A model generated the notes under the pieces. That model made no database searches, was not told the origin of the DNA, and saw only the letters and a program-made list of their open reading frames with translations. Position numbers and translations under genes: made by a program. Shown here in pieces: positions 1 to 9,160 of a DNA stretch of 64,000 bases; within the stretch, counting starts at the first letter, position 1, and each line of letters opens with the position of its first letter. The stretch spans positions 186,001 through 250,000 of the forward strand of contig NZ_JOEV01000010.1 of assembly GCF_000721105.1 (NCBI RefSeq). The letters run 5' to 3'. Source of the DNA: Streptomyces cellulosae (GTDB taxonomy: Bacteria; Actinomycetota; Actinomycetes; Streptomycetales; Streptomycetaceae).

Positions 1-903
1 GTCGGTCTCCGGCTTGAGGTCGAAGACGGCGTGGTGGGTGTACGCGGTCTGCGTGAGGTAGCCGCCGGAGGTGTGCAGGATGCCCTTCGGCTTACCCGTC
101 GTACCGGACGTGTACAGGATGAACAGCGGCTGCTCGGCGTTGAACGCCTCCGGAGTGTGCTCGGCGGACTGCCGCTCGACGATCTCGTGCCACCAGAGGT
201 CGTGGCTGTCGTTCCAGGCGACCTCCTGGCCGGTACGGCGGACCACGAGGACGTGCTCGACGTTGCCGGCCTTCTCCACGGCCTCGTCGACGGCGGGCTT
301 CAACGCGGACGGCTTGCCCCGCCGCCAGCCGCCGTCGGAGGTGATGACGACCCGCGCGTCGGCGTCCTGGATCCGGGTCGCGAGCGCGTCCGCCGAGAAA
401 CCGCCGAAGACGACGGAGTGCGCGGCGCCGATCCGGGCGCACGCGAGCATCGCGATCGCCGTCTCGGGAATCATCGGCATGTAGACGGCGACCCGGTCGC
501 CCTTCCGCACACCAAGCTCCAGCAGGGCGTTCGCGGCCCTGGAGACCTCGTCCTTGAGTTCGGCGTAGGTGATGGCCCGGCTGTCGCCCGGCTCGCCCTC
601 GAAGTGGATGGCCACCCGGTCGCCGTGCCCGGCCTCCACATGCCGGTCGACGCAGTTGTACGCCACATTGAGTTCGCCGTCCTTGAACCACTTGGCGAAC
701 GGCGGGTTCGACCAGTCCAGCGTCTCGGTCGGCTCCTTGGCCCAGGTCAGTCGGCGGGCCTGCTCGGCCCAGAAGCCGAGTCTGTCAGCCTTGGCCTGTT
801 CATACGCCTCCGCGGTGACGTTGGCGTGGGCGGCCAGGTCGGCGGGGGGTGCGAACCTGCGCTCTTCCTTGAGCAGGTTGGAGAGGGAAGAAGTCTCGCT
901 CAT
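1..903 (-). CDS. acsA: Acetyl-CoA synthetase, N-terminal part (cut by window edge)
   Basis: AMP-forming acetate-CoA ligase, which activates acetate to acetyl-CoA through acetyl-adenylate in the cytoplasm. The frame is open from the ATG at 901-903 to the left edge, giving 301 codons. The N-terminal ACS domain (about residues 40-95) is followed by the AMP-binding domain. The P-loop-like motif [10 protein letters not shown] lies at about residues 265-275, and the family segment [11 protein letters not shown] is present. A good ribosome binding site, GGAGGAG, sits 8 bases before the ATG. The C-terminal half, including the regulatory lysine motif, lies outside the window. The gene stands alone, with a 486-base gap to the next gene on the same strand. 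Confidence 0.93.
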   Translation of the reverse strand, partial: MSETSSLSNLLKEERRFAPPADLAAHANVTAEAYEQAKADRLGFWAEQARRLTWAKEPTETLDWSNPPFAKWFKDGELNVAYNCVDRHVEAGHGDRVAIHFEGEPGDSRAITYAELKDEVSRAANALLELGVRKGDRVAVYMPMIPETAIAMLACARIGAAHSVVFGGFSADALATRIQDADARVVITSDGGWRRGKPSALKPAVDEAVEKAGNVEHVLVVRRTGQEVAWNDSHDLWWHEIVERQSAEHTPEAFNAEQPLFILYTSGTTGKPKGILHTSGGYLTQTAYTHHAVFDLKPETD

Positions 904-1278
904 CGTCCCGTCTCCTCCTTCAACAGGATGGCCAGGCTTTCGTTGCTCACGGCATCTGCCTTTCCCAGGGTGTCCCTTGTGTCCCAGGCCACAGCTCATC
1001 AGACCCGAGGGGCTGGTGACAAGGGTCGACAGGGTAACTGGTTTAGACCTGTCTGGTTCGGGGCCCTGGCGGCGCGGGTGTCTCGGCTGTCTCGGGTGCC
1101 TCAGGTGTTGTGATGGCTGTGGCCGGGTCATCCGTAGTCACGGACGGGCGCTGGGATGAGTTCAGTGGTGTCGCGGCTATCACAGGTGGGAGAGGGCGGG
1201 CGGGGGTGGGCCGGGGCTGGGCCGGGGGCTGGGGTCGGCGCCAAGGCCGCGCACCCGGCCTCCGCCTCGGCCCCCCGC

Positions 1279-1368
1279 CTCACCCTCGGCCTCCGCCTTA
1301 CCCTCGGCCTCCGCCTCACCCCCGGCCTCCGCCTCACCCCCGGCCTCCGCCTCACCCCTGGCCTCCGC
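1279..1368. repeat. Five tandem copies of an 18-bp repeat in the acsA upstream gap
   Basis: The unit is CTCACCCYCGGCCTCCGC. Copies start at 1279, 1297, 1315, 1333 and 1351 and differ at one or two bases. The array lies in the 904-1389 gap between acsA and the end of the transporter-carbonic anhydrase gene. The 18-bp unit keeps reading frames open, which creates spurious proline-rich ORFs on both strands. I saw no gene in the rest of the gap. The acsA promoter presumably lies between about 904 and 1130. Confidence 0.85.
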
Positions 1369-1389
1369 CCCGGCCCCCGCCCGGAGAGC

Positions 1390-3795
1390 TCACGCCGACA
1401 GGCCGGCCGCCCGTACGTGGTCGAAGACGTCGTCCTCCCCGTCCGCTCCGGTGAGCAGGTACGCCTGGGCCTCGCCCACGTGGAAGTACATGCCGTGCAG
1501 CTCCAGCGCCCCGTCCCGCAGGGCTCGGGTCACCGACTCGTGGGCACGCAGGTGCTCCAGTTGCTGGACCACGTTGGTCAGGCAGAGCTGTTCCACCGCG
1601 TCGGCGGGTGCGCGGCCGGCCAGCCGGGCCCACGGCCGGTTGCCGTCACCCATCCGCTCCAGGCTGGGCAGCGCGTGCCGCAGCCACCGCTTGAGCGGGG
1701 TCTGGGCGCCCCCGGGCTCGGTGGTGAGCAGCGCCTGCATGGCGCCGCACCCGGAGTGCCCGCACACCGTGATGGAGCGCACCTTCAGCACCTCCACCGC
1801 GTACTCGATCGCGGCCGCGACCGAGTCGTCCCCGCTCTCCTGGCCGGGCAGCGGAACGAGGTTGCCCACATTGCGCACCACGAACAGGTCACCGGGACCA
1901 CTGGAGGTGATCATCGAGGTGACCAGCCGTGAGTCGGCGCAGGTGAGGAACAGTTGGGAGGGCCGCTGTCCCTCGCGCGCCAGCCGGGCCAGCTCACCCC
2001 GCACGAGCGGTGCGGTGTGACGCTGGAACGCGCTGATGCCACGCGCCAGTTGATGCCCGCTCCGCTCGCCGGACGCGCCCGCTTCTCCCGGCAGTCCGTC
2101 GGGAGCCGGTGCGGACGCGGACTGCGGGCCGTCGCACTGGTGGTTGCGCCAGGGCGTCCACGGGCTGCAACGGCAGCCCGCGGTGCCGGTCGCCGATTCG
2201 GCGTCCGTGTTCCCGGCCGGGTGGTCGGCCGCGCTTCCGGGTTCGCCGATCCGGATCCCGGCGCGGCGTCCGGTGAGGTGGACGGAGCCGCCCTGCGCGG
2301 TGTGCGTCTTGTGCCAGTCCTGAAGCGCCTCGTACGCCGCGTGGTCCATGAACGAGCCGTCCAACTCCACGACGGCACGGGTGCCTTGCGGTACGAGATG
2401 CAGGGCCCGGCTGAGGCGGGGAACCGCGAGGAACGTCAACTGGCCTCGTACGTGGACGTGATGGACTCCTTCCTTCTCGTCGTGCGTGATGCGGGTGCGG
2501 GTGAGGCGGTGCAGGGAGACGGCGACGGCCACGGCGATGCCGAGCGCCACGCCCTCCAGGACGCCGAACAGGACCACGCCGAGTGTGGTGACGGCGTACA
2601 CCAGCACTTCTCGGTGGCGTGTCACCGTGCGGATGTGGTGCAGGGACACCATCTGGATGCCGACGGCCATCACCAGGGCGGCGAGCGAGGCGAGCGGGAT
2701 GAACTCCAGGATCGGGACCATCAGCAGCGCGGCGACTACTACGAGAACGCCGTGCAACATCGTGGAGTTCCGGCTGACGGCGCCGGCATGGACGTTCGCC
2801 GAACTGCGCACGGCGACGCCTGCGACCGGCAGTCCGCCGAGCGAACCGGAGACGATGTTGGCGGCACCCTGGCCGAGCAACTCGCGGTCCAGGTCGGAGC
2901 GTCCGACACGGGCCGACAGGCCGGGGCGGCCGGACACCAGCTTGTCCACGGCGACCGCGCCGAGCAGCGACTGCACGCTGCACACCAGCGTGGTGGTGAG
3001 TACGGCGGCGACCAGACCGAGCACCGGGCCCTCGGGAAGTCCGGCCAGGGCATGACTGCTCCAGGACGGCAGATCGACCTTGGGCAGGGTCAGTCCGGTG
3101 AGCGAGGCGGTGGCGGTGGCCCCGGCGACGGCGATCAACGCGGCGGGGAGCTTGCGCAGCAGGCGCCCCGCCCGGCCGGGAATCCGCGGCCAGAGCAGCA
3201 GCAGGCTCAGGGTCAGCACGCTCACCGACAGGGCGGCCGGGTGGAGACCCGCCAACTGGGCGGGCAGGGCGCGGAGGTTGTCGAGGACGGCGCTCTGCGG
3301 GGTACCGCCGAGGACGATGTGCAGCTGGGCGACGGCGATGGTGACGCCGATGCCGGCGAGCATGCCGTGCACGATGGCCGGGCTCACGGCGAGGGCCGTG
3401 CGGGCCACCCGCAGGCAACCGAGTCCCAGTTGGGCGAGACCGGCCATGACGGTGATGGCGCAGGTCGTCCGCCAGCCGTAGCGGTGGATGAGATCGGCCG
3501 TGACGACGGCGAGTCCAGCGGCGGGTCCGCTGACCTGGAGCGGGGAGCCGCCGAGCTTTCCGGCGACGAGACCGCCGACCGCGGCGGCGACGAGGCCGGC
3601 CTGGAGGGGCGCGCCGGTGGCGAGGGCGATGCCGAGGGACAGGGGGAGCGCGATCAGGAAGACCGCGATGGAGGCCGACACGTCGGCTCCCGCGACACGG
3701 AAGCGGCGGGGCTCGGTCGGCGGTGGGCTGTGGGGCTGGTGGTCGCGTCGGGTCCGACTCGGGTCGGTGGCGTGGGTGGGGACGCAGGCTGACAT
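1390..3795 (-). CDS. SulP-type bicarbonate transporter fused to beta-carbonic anhydrase
   Basis: This is an 801-residue fusion. Residues about 30-430 are a SulP/SLC26 membrane domain with about 10-12 helices (start ADVSASIAVFLIALPLSLG). Residues about 440-520 form a STAS domain. From about 560 to the end is a beta-class carbonic anhydrase with zinc ligands in CADSR (about residue 618) and HSGCGAM (about 680). The combined roles would be inorganic anion (probably bicarbonate) uptake at the membrane and CO2/bicarbonate interconversion in the cytoplasm. The architecture matches mycobacterial Rv3273. The start is supported by GGAGGAG 6-8 bases upstream. The substrate is inferred from the fusion; sulfate remains possible. 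Confidence 0.9.
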   Translation of the reverse strand: MSACVPTHATDPSRTRRDHQPHSPPPTEPRRFRVAGADVSASIAVFLIALPLSLGIALATGAPLQAGLVAAAVGGLVAGKLGGSPLQVSGPAAGLAVVTADLIHRYGWRTTCAITVMAGLAQLGLGCLRVARTALAVSPAIVHGMLAGIGVTIAVAQLHIVLGGTPQSAVLDNLRALPAQLAGLHPAALSVSVLTLSLLLLWPRIPGRAGRLLRKLPAALIAVAGATATASLTGLTLPKVDLPSWSSHALAGLPEGPVLGLVAAVLTTTLVCSVQSLLGAVAVDKLVSGRPGLSARVGRSDLDRELLGQGAANIVSGSLGGLPVAGVAVRSSANVHAGAVSRNSTMLHGVLVVVAALLMVPILEFIPLASLAALVMAVGIQMVSLHHIRTVTRHREVLVYAVTTLGVVLFGVLEGVALGIAVAVAVSLHRLTRTRITHDEKEGVHHVHVRGQLTFLAVPRLSRALHLVPQGTRAVVELDGSFMDHAAYEALQDWHKTHTAQGGSVHLTGRRAGIRIGEPGSAADHPAGNTDAESATGTAGCRCSPWTPWRNHQCDGPQSASAPAPDGLPGEAGASGERSGHQLARGISAFQRHTAPLVRGELARLAREGQRPSQLFLTCADSRLVTSMITSSGPGDLFVVRNVGNLVPLPGQESGDDSVAAAIEYAVEVLKVRSITVCGHSGCGAMQALLTTEPGGAQTPLKRWLRHALPSLERMGDGNRPWARLAGRAPADAVEQLCLTNVVQQLEHLRAHESVTRALRDGALELHGMYFHVGEAQAYLLTGADGEDDVFDHVRAAGLSA

Positions 3796-4079
3796 GTTCC
3801 CGTCTCCTCCGGGGCAGCGCGGTCGCGGAACGGCGGCCGTGGGTCACGGCGTACAGCGGCGGGATGGATCAACTCTCGGTAAATGAATCGTAATGCAGAG
3901 TAAAGCCTCGGCATGGACTTTACGGGCAAATGGGGTATTGAATCATCCAGAAGGGTGAATGAAGCTTTTTATCGGCTTGTCGTATTAATTCCTTCTCTGT
4001 CCCATGCGACCTTGGCGACGCATCACCCGCACACGCCCTCATCGGCGTCGGCCCGAGAGAAGGAAGAAGGTGGGCGGAC

Positions 4080-5357
4080 ATGGCCGCCACCCAGAGGATC
4101 ATCGCGGGCACCGTGGTCACCGCGGCCTGTGCCGCGTCACTCGCCGGCTGCGCGATCGGTACCGACGGTGCCAAGGCAGGGGCCTCGGGCCCGCAGAAGG
4201 CGAAGCCGGTCCAGGCGCCGCCCAAGAGTGTGGTCCGCCTGATCGGCGACGGCTCCACCGCGTACACCGGGGCCCAGCCGCACCTGCCCAGACCCGAACG
4301 CCTCAAGCCGGGCCAGAAGCCCCCGCAGTTCGTGGTCTTCTCCTGGGACGGTGCGGGGGAGGACGGCCAGAAGCTGTTCTCCCACTTCCGCAAGGTCGCC
4401 AAGGCGAACAACGCGACGATGACGTACTTCCTGAGCGGCGTGTACATGCTGCCGGAGGACAAGCGGGACCTCTACCGCCCCCCGCAGCACTCCCCGGGAC
4501 GCTCGGACATCGGCTTCAACGACGAACAGGGCATCGCCGACACCGTGAAACAGCTGCGTCTGGCGTGGCTGGAGGGCAACGAGATCGGCACCCACTTCAA
4601 CGGCCACTTCTGCGGCAGTGGCGGCGGGGTCGGCGAGTGGTCGGTCGAGGAGTGGAAGGACGAGATCGCCCAGGCCAAGCAGTTCGTGAAGTCCTGGAAG
4701 ACCAACACCGGCATGACGAAGGCCGCCCCGCTGCCCTTCGACTACGACAAGGAACTCGTCGGTGCCCGCACACCCTGCCTGGAGGGTCAGGAGAACTTCA
4801 TGCGGGCCGCCCGCGAACTGGGCTTCCGCTACGACACCAGCGGCGTCAACAACCAGGTCTGGCCGAAGAAGAGGCAGGGCCTGTGGGACCTGTCGATGCA
4901 GCTCGTGCCCTTCCCCGGGCACTCCTACGAGCAACTGACCATGGACTACAACTTCATGGTCAACCAGTCCGGCACCGCGACCCAAGGCGACCCCGCCAAA
5001 TACGCGTTCTGGGGCGACCAGATGCGCGACGGCCTGCTCAATGGCTTCCATCGGGCCTACGACGGCAACCGCGCGCCCCTGATCATCGGCAACCACTTCG
5101 AGTCCTGGAACGGCGGCACGTACATGCGGGCCGTCGAGGAGGTTGTCGAAGGGGTCTGCAACAAGCCGGACGTGCGCTGTGTGTCCTTCCGGCAGCTCGC
5201 CGACTGGCTGGACGCCCAGGACCCGAAGATCCTGCAGAAGCTGGATGCCCTGGGGGTCGGCGAGGCCCCGAAGCAGGGCTGGGCGTCCTTCCTGTCGGGC
5301 CGCCCGGCTCCCGCCCCGAAGGGTGTGCCGGGGGCGCCGGCGGCCAAGCGGCCGTAG
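4080..5357 (+). CDS. Secreted lipoprotein with polysaccharide-deacetylase-like fold
   Basis: This 425-residue protein has a signal peptide and lipobox (SLAGC, Cys24), so it should be anchored outside the membrane. The sequence VVFSWDGAGEDG sits where NodB-family deacetylases have their TFDDG motif, and GTHFNGH gives the HxxxH metal pair. This suggests a divergent metal-dependent carbohydrate deacetylase acting on the cell wall or a polysaccharide. The C-terminal 25 residues are Ala/Pro-rich. The gene converges on the downstream ATPase gene with only 3 bases between their stops. The upstream 284 bases (3796-4079) hold an AT-rich stretch around 3880-4000 that probably contains promoters for this gene and the divergent transporter. 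Catalytic activity is not certain, because the motif is altered. Confidence 0.75.
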   Translation: MAATQRIIAGTVVTAACAASLAGCAIGTDGAKAGASGPQKAKPVQAPPKSVVRLIGDGSTAYTGAQPHLPRPERLKPGQKPPQFVVFSWDGAGEDGQKLFSHFRKVAKANNATMTYFLSGVYMLPEDKRDLYRPPQHSPGRSDIGFNDEQGIADTVKQLRLAWLEGNEIGTHFNGHFCGSGGGVGEWSVEEWKDEIAQAKQFVKSWKTNTGMTKAAPLPFDYDKELVGARTPCLEGQENFMRAARELGFRYDTSGVNNQVWPKKRQGLWDLSMQLVPFPGHSYEQLTMDYNFMVNQSGTATQGDPAKYAFWGDQMRDGLLNGFHRAYDGNRAPLIIGNHFESWNGGTYMRAVEEVVEGVCNKPDVRCVSFRQLADWLDAQDPKILQKLDALGVGEAPKQGWASFLSGRPAPAPKGVPGAPAAKRP

Positions 5358-5360
5358 ACG

Positions 5361-6347
5361 TCAGGCGGTTGCCGTGACGCCCTCACGGAGCACGAAGGAG
5401 GGGTCGACCTGTGCCGCCAGGTCGGCCCCGGTGCGCTCATTGCCCCACAACTGAGCGTTCTTCAGGTGGAATTGGACCATCTGCCGCGTGTAGCGCTCCC
5501 AGTCGCGCAGCTCGTACGTCGCGTCGGCGGCCGTCCGCAACCGGTGCAGGGCGCGGCGGTTGGCGTCCTCGAGGAGCTCGAACCGGGGCGGGCGGCCCTT
5601 CTCCAGCGCGCGCACCCAGTCGGAGTGTCCGACCGTCACGAGCAGGTCCTCCCCGACCTCGGCACGGAGGAAGTCGAGGTCGTCCTGCCCTTGCACCTTG
5701 TTGCCGACAACCTTCAGGGCGACACCGAAGTCACGGGCGTACTCCTTGTACTGGCGATAGACGGAGATCCCCTTCCGGGTCGGCTCGGCGACGAGGAACG
5801 TGATGTCGAAGCGGGTGAACAGGCCGGAGGCGAAGGAATCCGAACCGGCCGTCATGTCGACCACGACGTACTCGTCGGGGCCGTCCACCAGGTGGTTCAG
5901 GTACAGCTCCACCGCTCCCGTCTTGGAGTGGTAGCAGGCGACCCCCAGGTCGGCCTCCGTGAAGGGGCCCGTGACCATCAAACGGACCGCGCCGCCGTCG
6001 AGTTCCACCGGCCGGGCACAGGCGTCGTGGACCGGATTGTCCTCGCGTACCCGCAGCAGCCGGGAGCCCTCGCCGGGCGGGGTCGTCTTGATCATTGTGT
6101 CGGCGGAGGAGATGCGCGGGTTCGAGCCGCGCAGACAGTCCTTGATCAGGGCCAGGCGCTCGCCCATCGCGGGCCACGCGGCCGCCTCCGCCTCGTCCAG
6201 ACCGAGGGCGGGGCCCAGGTGCTGGTTGATGTCGGCGTCGACGGCGACGACCGGGGCGCCGGTGGCCGCGAGGTGGCGGATGAACAGGGAGGACAGAGTG
6301 GTCTTGCCGCTGCCGCCCTTCCCGACGAAAGCAATTTTCATGTTCAC
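5361..6347 (-). CDS. CooC/ParA-like P-loop ATPase
   Basis: A 328-residue MinD/ParA-superfamily ATPase with a deviant Walker A GKGGSGKTT at residues 9-17 and a Walker A-prime region AVDADINQHLG that matches CooC-type nickel or metal-centre maturation ATPases. VVDMTAGSDSF is the Walker B-like segment. The actual cargo in Streptomyces is unknown to me. A second ATG two codons in (MKIAFVG) is an equally possible start. No metal enzyme that it might mature is next to it. The gene is divergent from the Fic-like gene, with about 95 bases between the starts. Confidence 0.8.
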   Translation of the reverse strand: MNMKIAFVGKGGSGKTTLSSLFIRHLAATGAPVVAVDADINQHLGPALGLDEAEAAAWPAMGERLALIKDCLRGSNPRISSADTMIKTTPPGEGSRLLRVREDNPVHDACARPVELDGGAVRLMVTGPFTEADLGVACYHSKTGAVELYLNHLVDGPDEYVVVDMTAGSDSFASGLFTRFDITFLVAEPTRKGISVYRQYKEYARDFGVALKVVGNKVQGQDDLDFLRAEVGEDLLVTVGHSDWVRALEKGRPPRFELLEDANRRALHRLRTAADATYELRDWERYTRQMVQFHLKNAQLWGNERTGADLAAQVDPSFVLREGVTATA

Positions 6348-6442
6348 CGAGAGTAGTGGAGCAATAGCTTTGAGTGGCAGGCCTGCGTGAAGAAGACCAC
6401 TCCTTCGTGGGGTGTGCGCTCGGGCTGCGTAGGGTCGTACTT

Positions 6443-7315
6443 ATGAGTACGACAGGCGCGAACGCCGATCCGCTCGCAGCCCTGGGCTCGCTGCCCGGTG
6501 TGGCCGAGTCCGTGGAATCCGTCCGCAAGTCCGTGGACCGGGTCTACGGACACCGGGTCATGAGGCGTCGCAGCAATGAGATCACCTCCGAGGCGGCCCT
6601 GCGCGGTGCTCGCGGCTCGGGGGCGCTGTCCGGCGCCGACTGGGCGCTCGAAGAGGTGCGACGGCGCTCCGACTTCAGCGGTGACGACGACGCGCGCGTC
6701 ATGGGCGCGGCCCTGCGGCTGACCGCCGAGGCGGGCCAGTTGCTGTCCATCTGGCGCCAGTCGCCGCTGCGGGTGCTGGCCCGGCTGCACCTGGTGGCGG
6801 CCGCGACCGACGACGACGAGGTCGGGCGTCCGCGCCAGGAGGGTGAGCCGGTCGACGAGCCGCTCATCGAACTTCCGTTGCCTGGTGCGGCGGAGGTCTC
6901 GGGCCGCCTCGAAGGCCTCGCCGACCTGATCATCGGAATTGAAGGGGCGCGAAGCTCGGAAAGGGGTGGTGGTGGGCGACGGGCGGGCGGTTCGGCCCCC
7001 GCGTTGGTCACGGCCGCCGTCGTGCACGGCGAACTCCTCGCCCTGCGCCCCTTCGTCTCCCACAACGGCCTGATCGCGCGCGCGGCCGAGCGCATCGTCC
7101 TGGTCGGCAGCGGCCTGGACCCCAAATCCGTCTGCCCGGCAGAGGTGGGCCACGCCGAACTGGGTCGTGCCTCCTACCTGGCGGCCCTGGACGGCTACGT
7201 CTCCGGCACCCCCGAGGGCATGGCCGCCTGGATCGGTCACTGTGGCCGGGCGATCGAGCTGGGTGCGCGCGAATCCACAGCGGTGTGCGAGGCGTTGCAG
7301 CGCGGGGCGGCGTAA
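6443..7315 (+). CDS. Fic/DOC-like protein with degenerate catalytic motif
   Basis: A 290-residue cytoplasmic protein. Around residues 185-225 it has the helix pattern of a Fic domain. Where active AMP-transferases have HPFxxGNGR it reads RPFVSHNGLIAR, so the catalytic histidine and part of the glycine-rich loop are missing. It may bind rather than catalyse, or act as a pseudo-enzyme. The insert at about residues 168-190 is Gly/Arg-rich and low in complexity. I chose ATG 6443 over the upstream in-frame start at 6374, because the protein similarity pattern begins after residue 10 of the shorter form. The 394 bases that follow separate it from the convergent HAD gene. Confidence 0.7.
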   Translation: MSTTGANADPLAALGSLPGVAESVESVRKSVDRVYGHRVMRRRSNEITSEAALRGARGSGALSGADWALEEVRRRSDFSGDDDARVMGAALRLTAEAGQLLSIWRQSPLRVLARLHLVAAATDDDEVGRPRQEGEPVDEPLIELPLPGAAEVSGRLEGLADLIIGIEGARSSERGGGGRRAGGSAPALVTAAVVHGELLALRPFVSHNGLIARAAERIVLVGSGLDPKSVCPAEVGHAELGRASYLAALDGYVSGTPEGMAAWIGHCGRAIELGARESTAVCEALQRGAA

Positions 7316-7709
7316 GGGCTTCGCGCGCGGGGCGGCGTCACAGGCTCCGGAAAAGGGTTGCGGCGGTACGAGAATTCGTACCGCCGCTGGCATGTTCACC
7401 GGGGTACCAAGCGTCCTCGAATAGTGCCCATCAGGCCGGGAACTTTGCCCGTCACCTGGTGCGGCTGGCCCGTAATCGACGGGTCGACGTCGCGTGGGTG
7501 CCCGGTGTTCATGCTCGGTCCGTGGGGCCAAATGCGTTTCTAAGGTGATCCTCTCGGATGTCCTTGGTCTCGCGGGCCGTTAACCCCTTTGTACTCCAGG
7601 GGCAGGGCAAGCGGAAGCCCTGGTTGCACTTCTTTACTTTTAGGTTCAAATGGCCGCTAAACGGGTGGCGCAAGGCCGAGTGCGCCCCGTTCTGCGATGA
7701 AGGAGCAGG
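7316..7709. other. Intergenic stretch between convergent genes
   Basis: This stretch lies between the Fic-like gene and the HAD phosphatase gene, which converge. Short ORFs here have poor codon use and no recognisable protein. I see no clear hairpin with a T-run. Part of it (about 7600-7660) is relatively AT-rich. I see nothing that supports a gene. Confidence 0.5.
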
Positions 7710-8543
7710 TCAGGCGGGAGCCGAGCGGCGGCGGTTCGCGTACCAGACGAGGCCCGCGGTGGCCGCCGCTGCGCCTATGGCGGCTACCGCGACGAGCGCC
7801 GGGCGGGGCGGTACGGAGAAGGCGGGGAAGCGCTGCTTGAGCCGGACGGGCCGGTGGAAATCGAGAATCGGCCACCCGCGCGCGAGGGCCTCGCGGCGCA
7901 GCGCGCGGTCCGGGTTCACGGCATGGGGGTGGCCGACTGCCTCCAGCATCGGCAGGTCGGTCGCCGAGTCGCTGTAGGCGTAGCAGCGTGCGAGGTCGTA
8001 TCCCTCGGACCGGGCCAGCTCCTTGACCGCCTCGGCCTTGGTCGGGCCGTACGCGTAGTACTCCACCTCGCCGGTGAAGCAGCCGTCCTCGCCTACCACC
8101 ATGCGAGTCGCCACCACCCGGTCCGCACCGAGCAGTTCTCCGATCGGCTCGACCACCTCGGCGCCCGACGTGGACACGATCACGACGTCCCGGCCGGCCG
8201 TGTGGTGCTCCTCGATGAGGGACGCGGCCTCGTCGTAGATGATCGGGTCGATGAGGTCGTGCAGGGTCTCGGCGATGATCTCCTTGACCTGCTGGACGTT
8301 CCAGCCGCGCACGAGCGCGGACAGGTACTCGCGGGTGCGCTCCATCTGGTCGTGGTCCAGGCCGCCCACCAGGAAGACGAACTGGGCGTAGGCGGTACGC
8401 AAGGCGGCCCTGCGGTTGATCAGGCCGCCTTGGTAGAAGGACTTGCCGAAGGTGAGCGTGCTCGACTTCGCAATGACCGTCTTGTCCAGGTCAAAGAACG
8501 CCGCTGTGCGGGGCAACGAGTGGTTTTCCACAAGCTCGAGCAT
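7710..8543 (-). CDS. HAD-IB family phosphatase with C-terminal membrane tail
   Basis: A 277-residue SerB/CicA-like haloacid dehalogenase. The catalytic motif I is DLDKT at residues 18-22. Motif II is VSTSG, the conserved lysine is in GPTKAEAV, and motif III is YSDSATDLPML. The cap is the helical IB type. The last 40 residues contain a hydrophobic helix (AVAAIGAAAATAGLVWYA) followed by RRR, so the enzyme is probably membrane-tethered. The ATG at 8541-8543 is chosen because homologues I recall begin at MLELVENHSLPRTAAFF; an in-frame start 25 codons upstream exists. The order HAD gene, then 6C RNA, then ssd matches the S. coelicolor SCO3558-SCO3557 neighbourhood. Its substrate is not known to me. 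Confidence 0.85.
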   Translation of the reverse strand: MLELVENHSLPRTAAFFDLDKTVIAKSSTLTFGKSFYQGGLINRRAALRTAYAQFVFLVGGLDHDQMERTREYLSALVRGWNVQQVKEIIAETLHDLIDPIIYDEAASLIEEHHTAGRDVVIVSTSGAEVVEPIGELLGADRVVATRMVVGEDGCFTGEVEYYAYGPTKAEAVKELARSEGYDLARCYAYSDSATDLPMLEAVGHPHAVNPDRALRREALARGWPILDFHRPVRLKQRFPAFSVPPRPALVAVAAIGAAAATAGLVWYANRRRSAPA

Positions 8544-8635
8544 AGGCGCAGCCCATTCGGCGTAAGCTGGGCGCGTGGGTTTGCCTGAGAGGGCTGTCGG
8601 GTACACCATGGAAGTCACGGATCGTTCGCGACCGT

Positions 8636-8786
8636 GCTAACGCGGTCCGACTCCTCCCCCCCCGAGTCGGCCGTGAAGGCGACCCCCGCTCTCCCCCCCG
8701 GCGGGGGTCGTCGCATGTCCGGACGCTTTTTTCTCTCCTCCCCCTGGCCGTGAGGCCGAACCGAGGCGGCTGCGGCCGCCTCTTTT
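8636..8786 (+). ncRNA. 6C small RNA
   Basis: Two hairpins in a row carry C-rich loops, which is the hallmark of the actinobacterial 6C RNA. Hairpin 1 has stem CCGACTC (8647-8653) with GAGTCGG (8664-8670), and its loop holds eight consecutive C. Hairpin 2 has stem CGACCCCCGC (8680-8689) with GCGGGGGTCG (8701-8710), and its loop holds seven C. A rho-independent terminator follows at 8763-8786. The position, upstream of the tad locus and divergent from the HAD gene, is where S. coelicolor scr3558 lies, as I recall. The exact 5' end is an estimate. Confidence 0.85.
8763..8786 (+). terminator. Rho-independent terminator of the 6C RNA
   Basis: Stem GAGGCGGC (8763-8770) pairs with GCCGCCTC (8775-8782) around a TGCG loop, followed directly by TTTT. 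Confidence 0.8.
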
Positions 8787-8909
8787 GCATGCCCATGATC
8801 CGTCACTGTACGTAGCTGACGCGGTGCGCTGCGGTGCCCGGTGGAAGTAGCACAGGGGGTGGTACAGGGGTCACCGGTATGGGTGATGGCGATATTCACA
8901 ACCGTCGAG

Positions 8910-9074
8910 TTGTCCACAGTTATCGACCAAGATCCACACGATTTCCGGGATCGCTGCACCGTGATTCCAACGCGTCCCACTCGCGCCGAGTTCATGGCCG
9001 GATCCGGTGAGAGCGGGCGGGTTCGGCCGTTCGTATCGGCCGTTCACACGGAGGCCGCTTGCCGGTTCTCCACA
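8910..9074. promoter_or_regulatory. Cluster of DnaA-box-like sites upstream of the tad operon
   Basis: TTGTCCACA at 8910-8918 and TTCTCCACA at 9066-9074 both fit the Streptomyces DnaA-box consensus. AGATCCACA at 8930-8938 is a weaker match. They lie in the 374-base gap between the 6C RNA terminator and the first tad gene, which otherwise shows no gene. That gap must also hold the tad promoter, which I cannot place. Function is a guess. Confidence 0.35.
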
Positions 9075-9160
9075 CGTCGGGGAATCGCGGGGCCGCAGGG
9101 GCTGCGCGACAGAGGCGGATCCCGGGCCCTCGCCGGCCACGGGAGACGCAGTGAAGGGGG

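Noticed and set aside
1954..3792. Long open frame (612 codons) on the plus strand opposite the SulP-carbonic anhydrase gene
   Set aside because: It is a shadow of the real gene caused by high GC third positions; the translation is Gly/Asp/Arg-rich without any domain.
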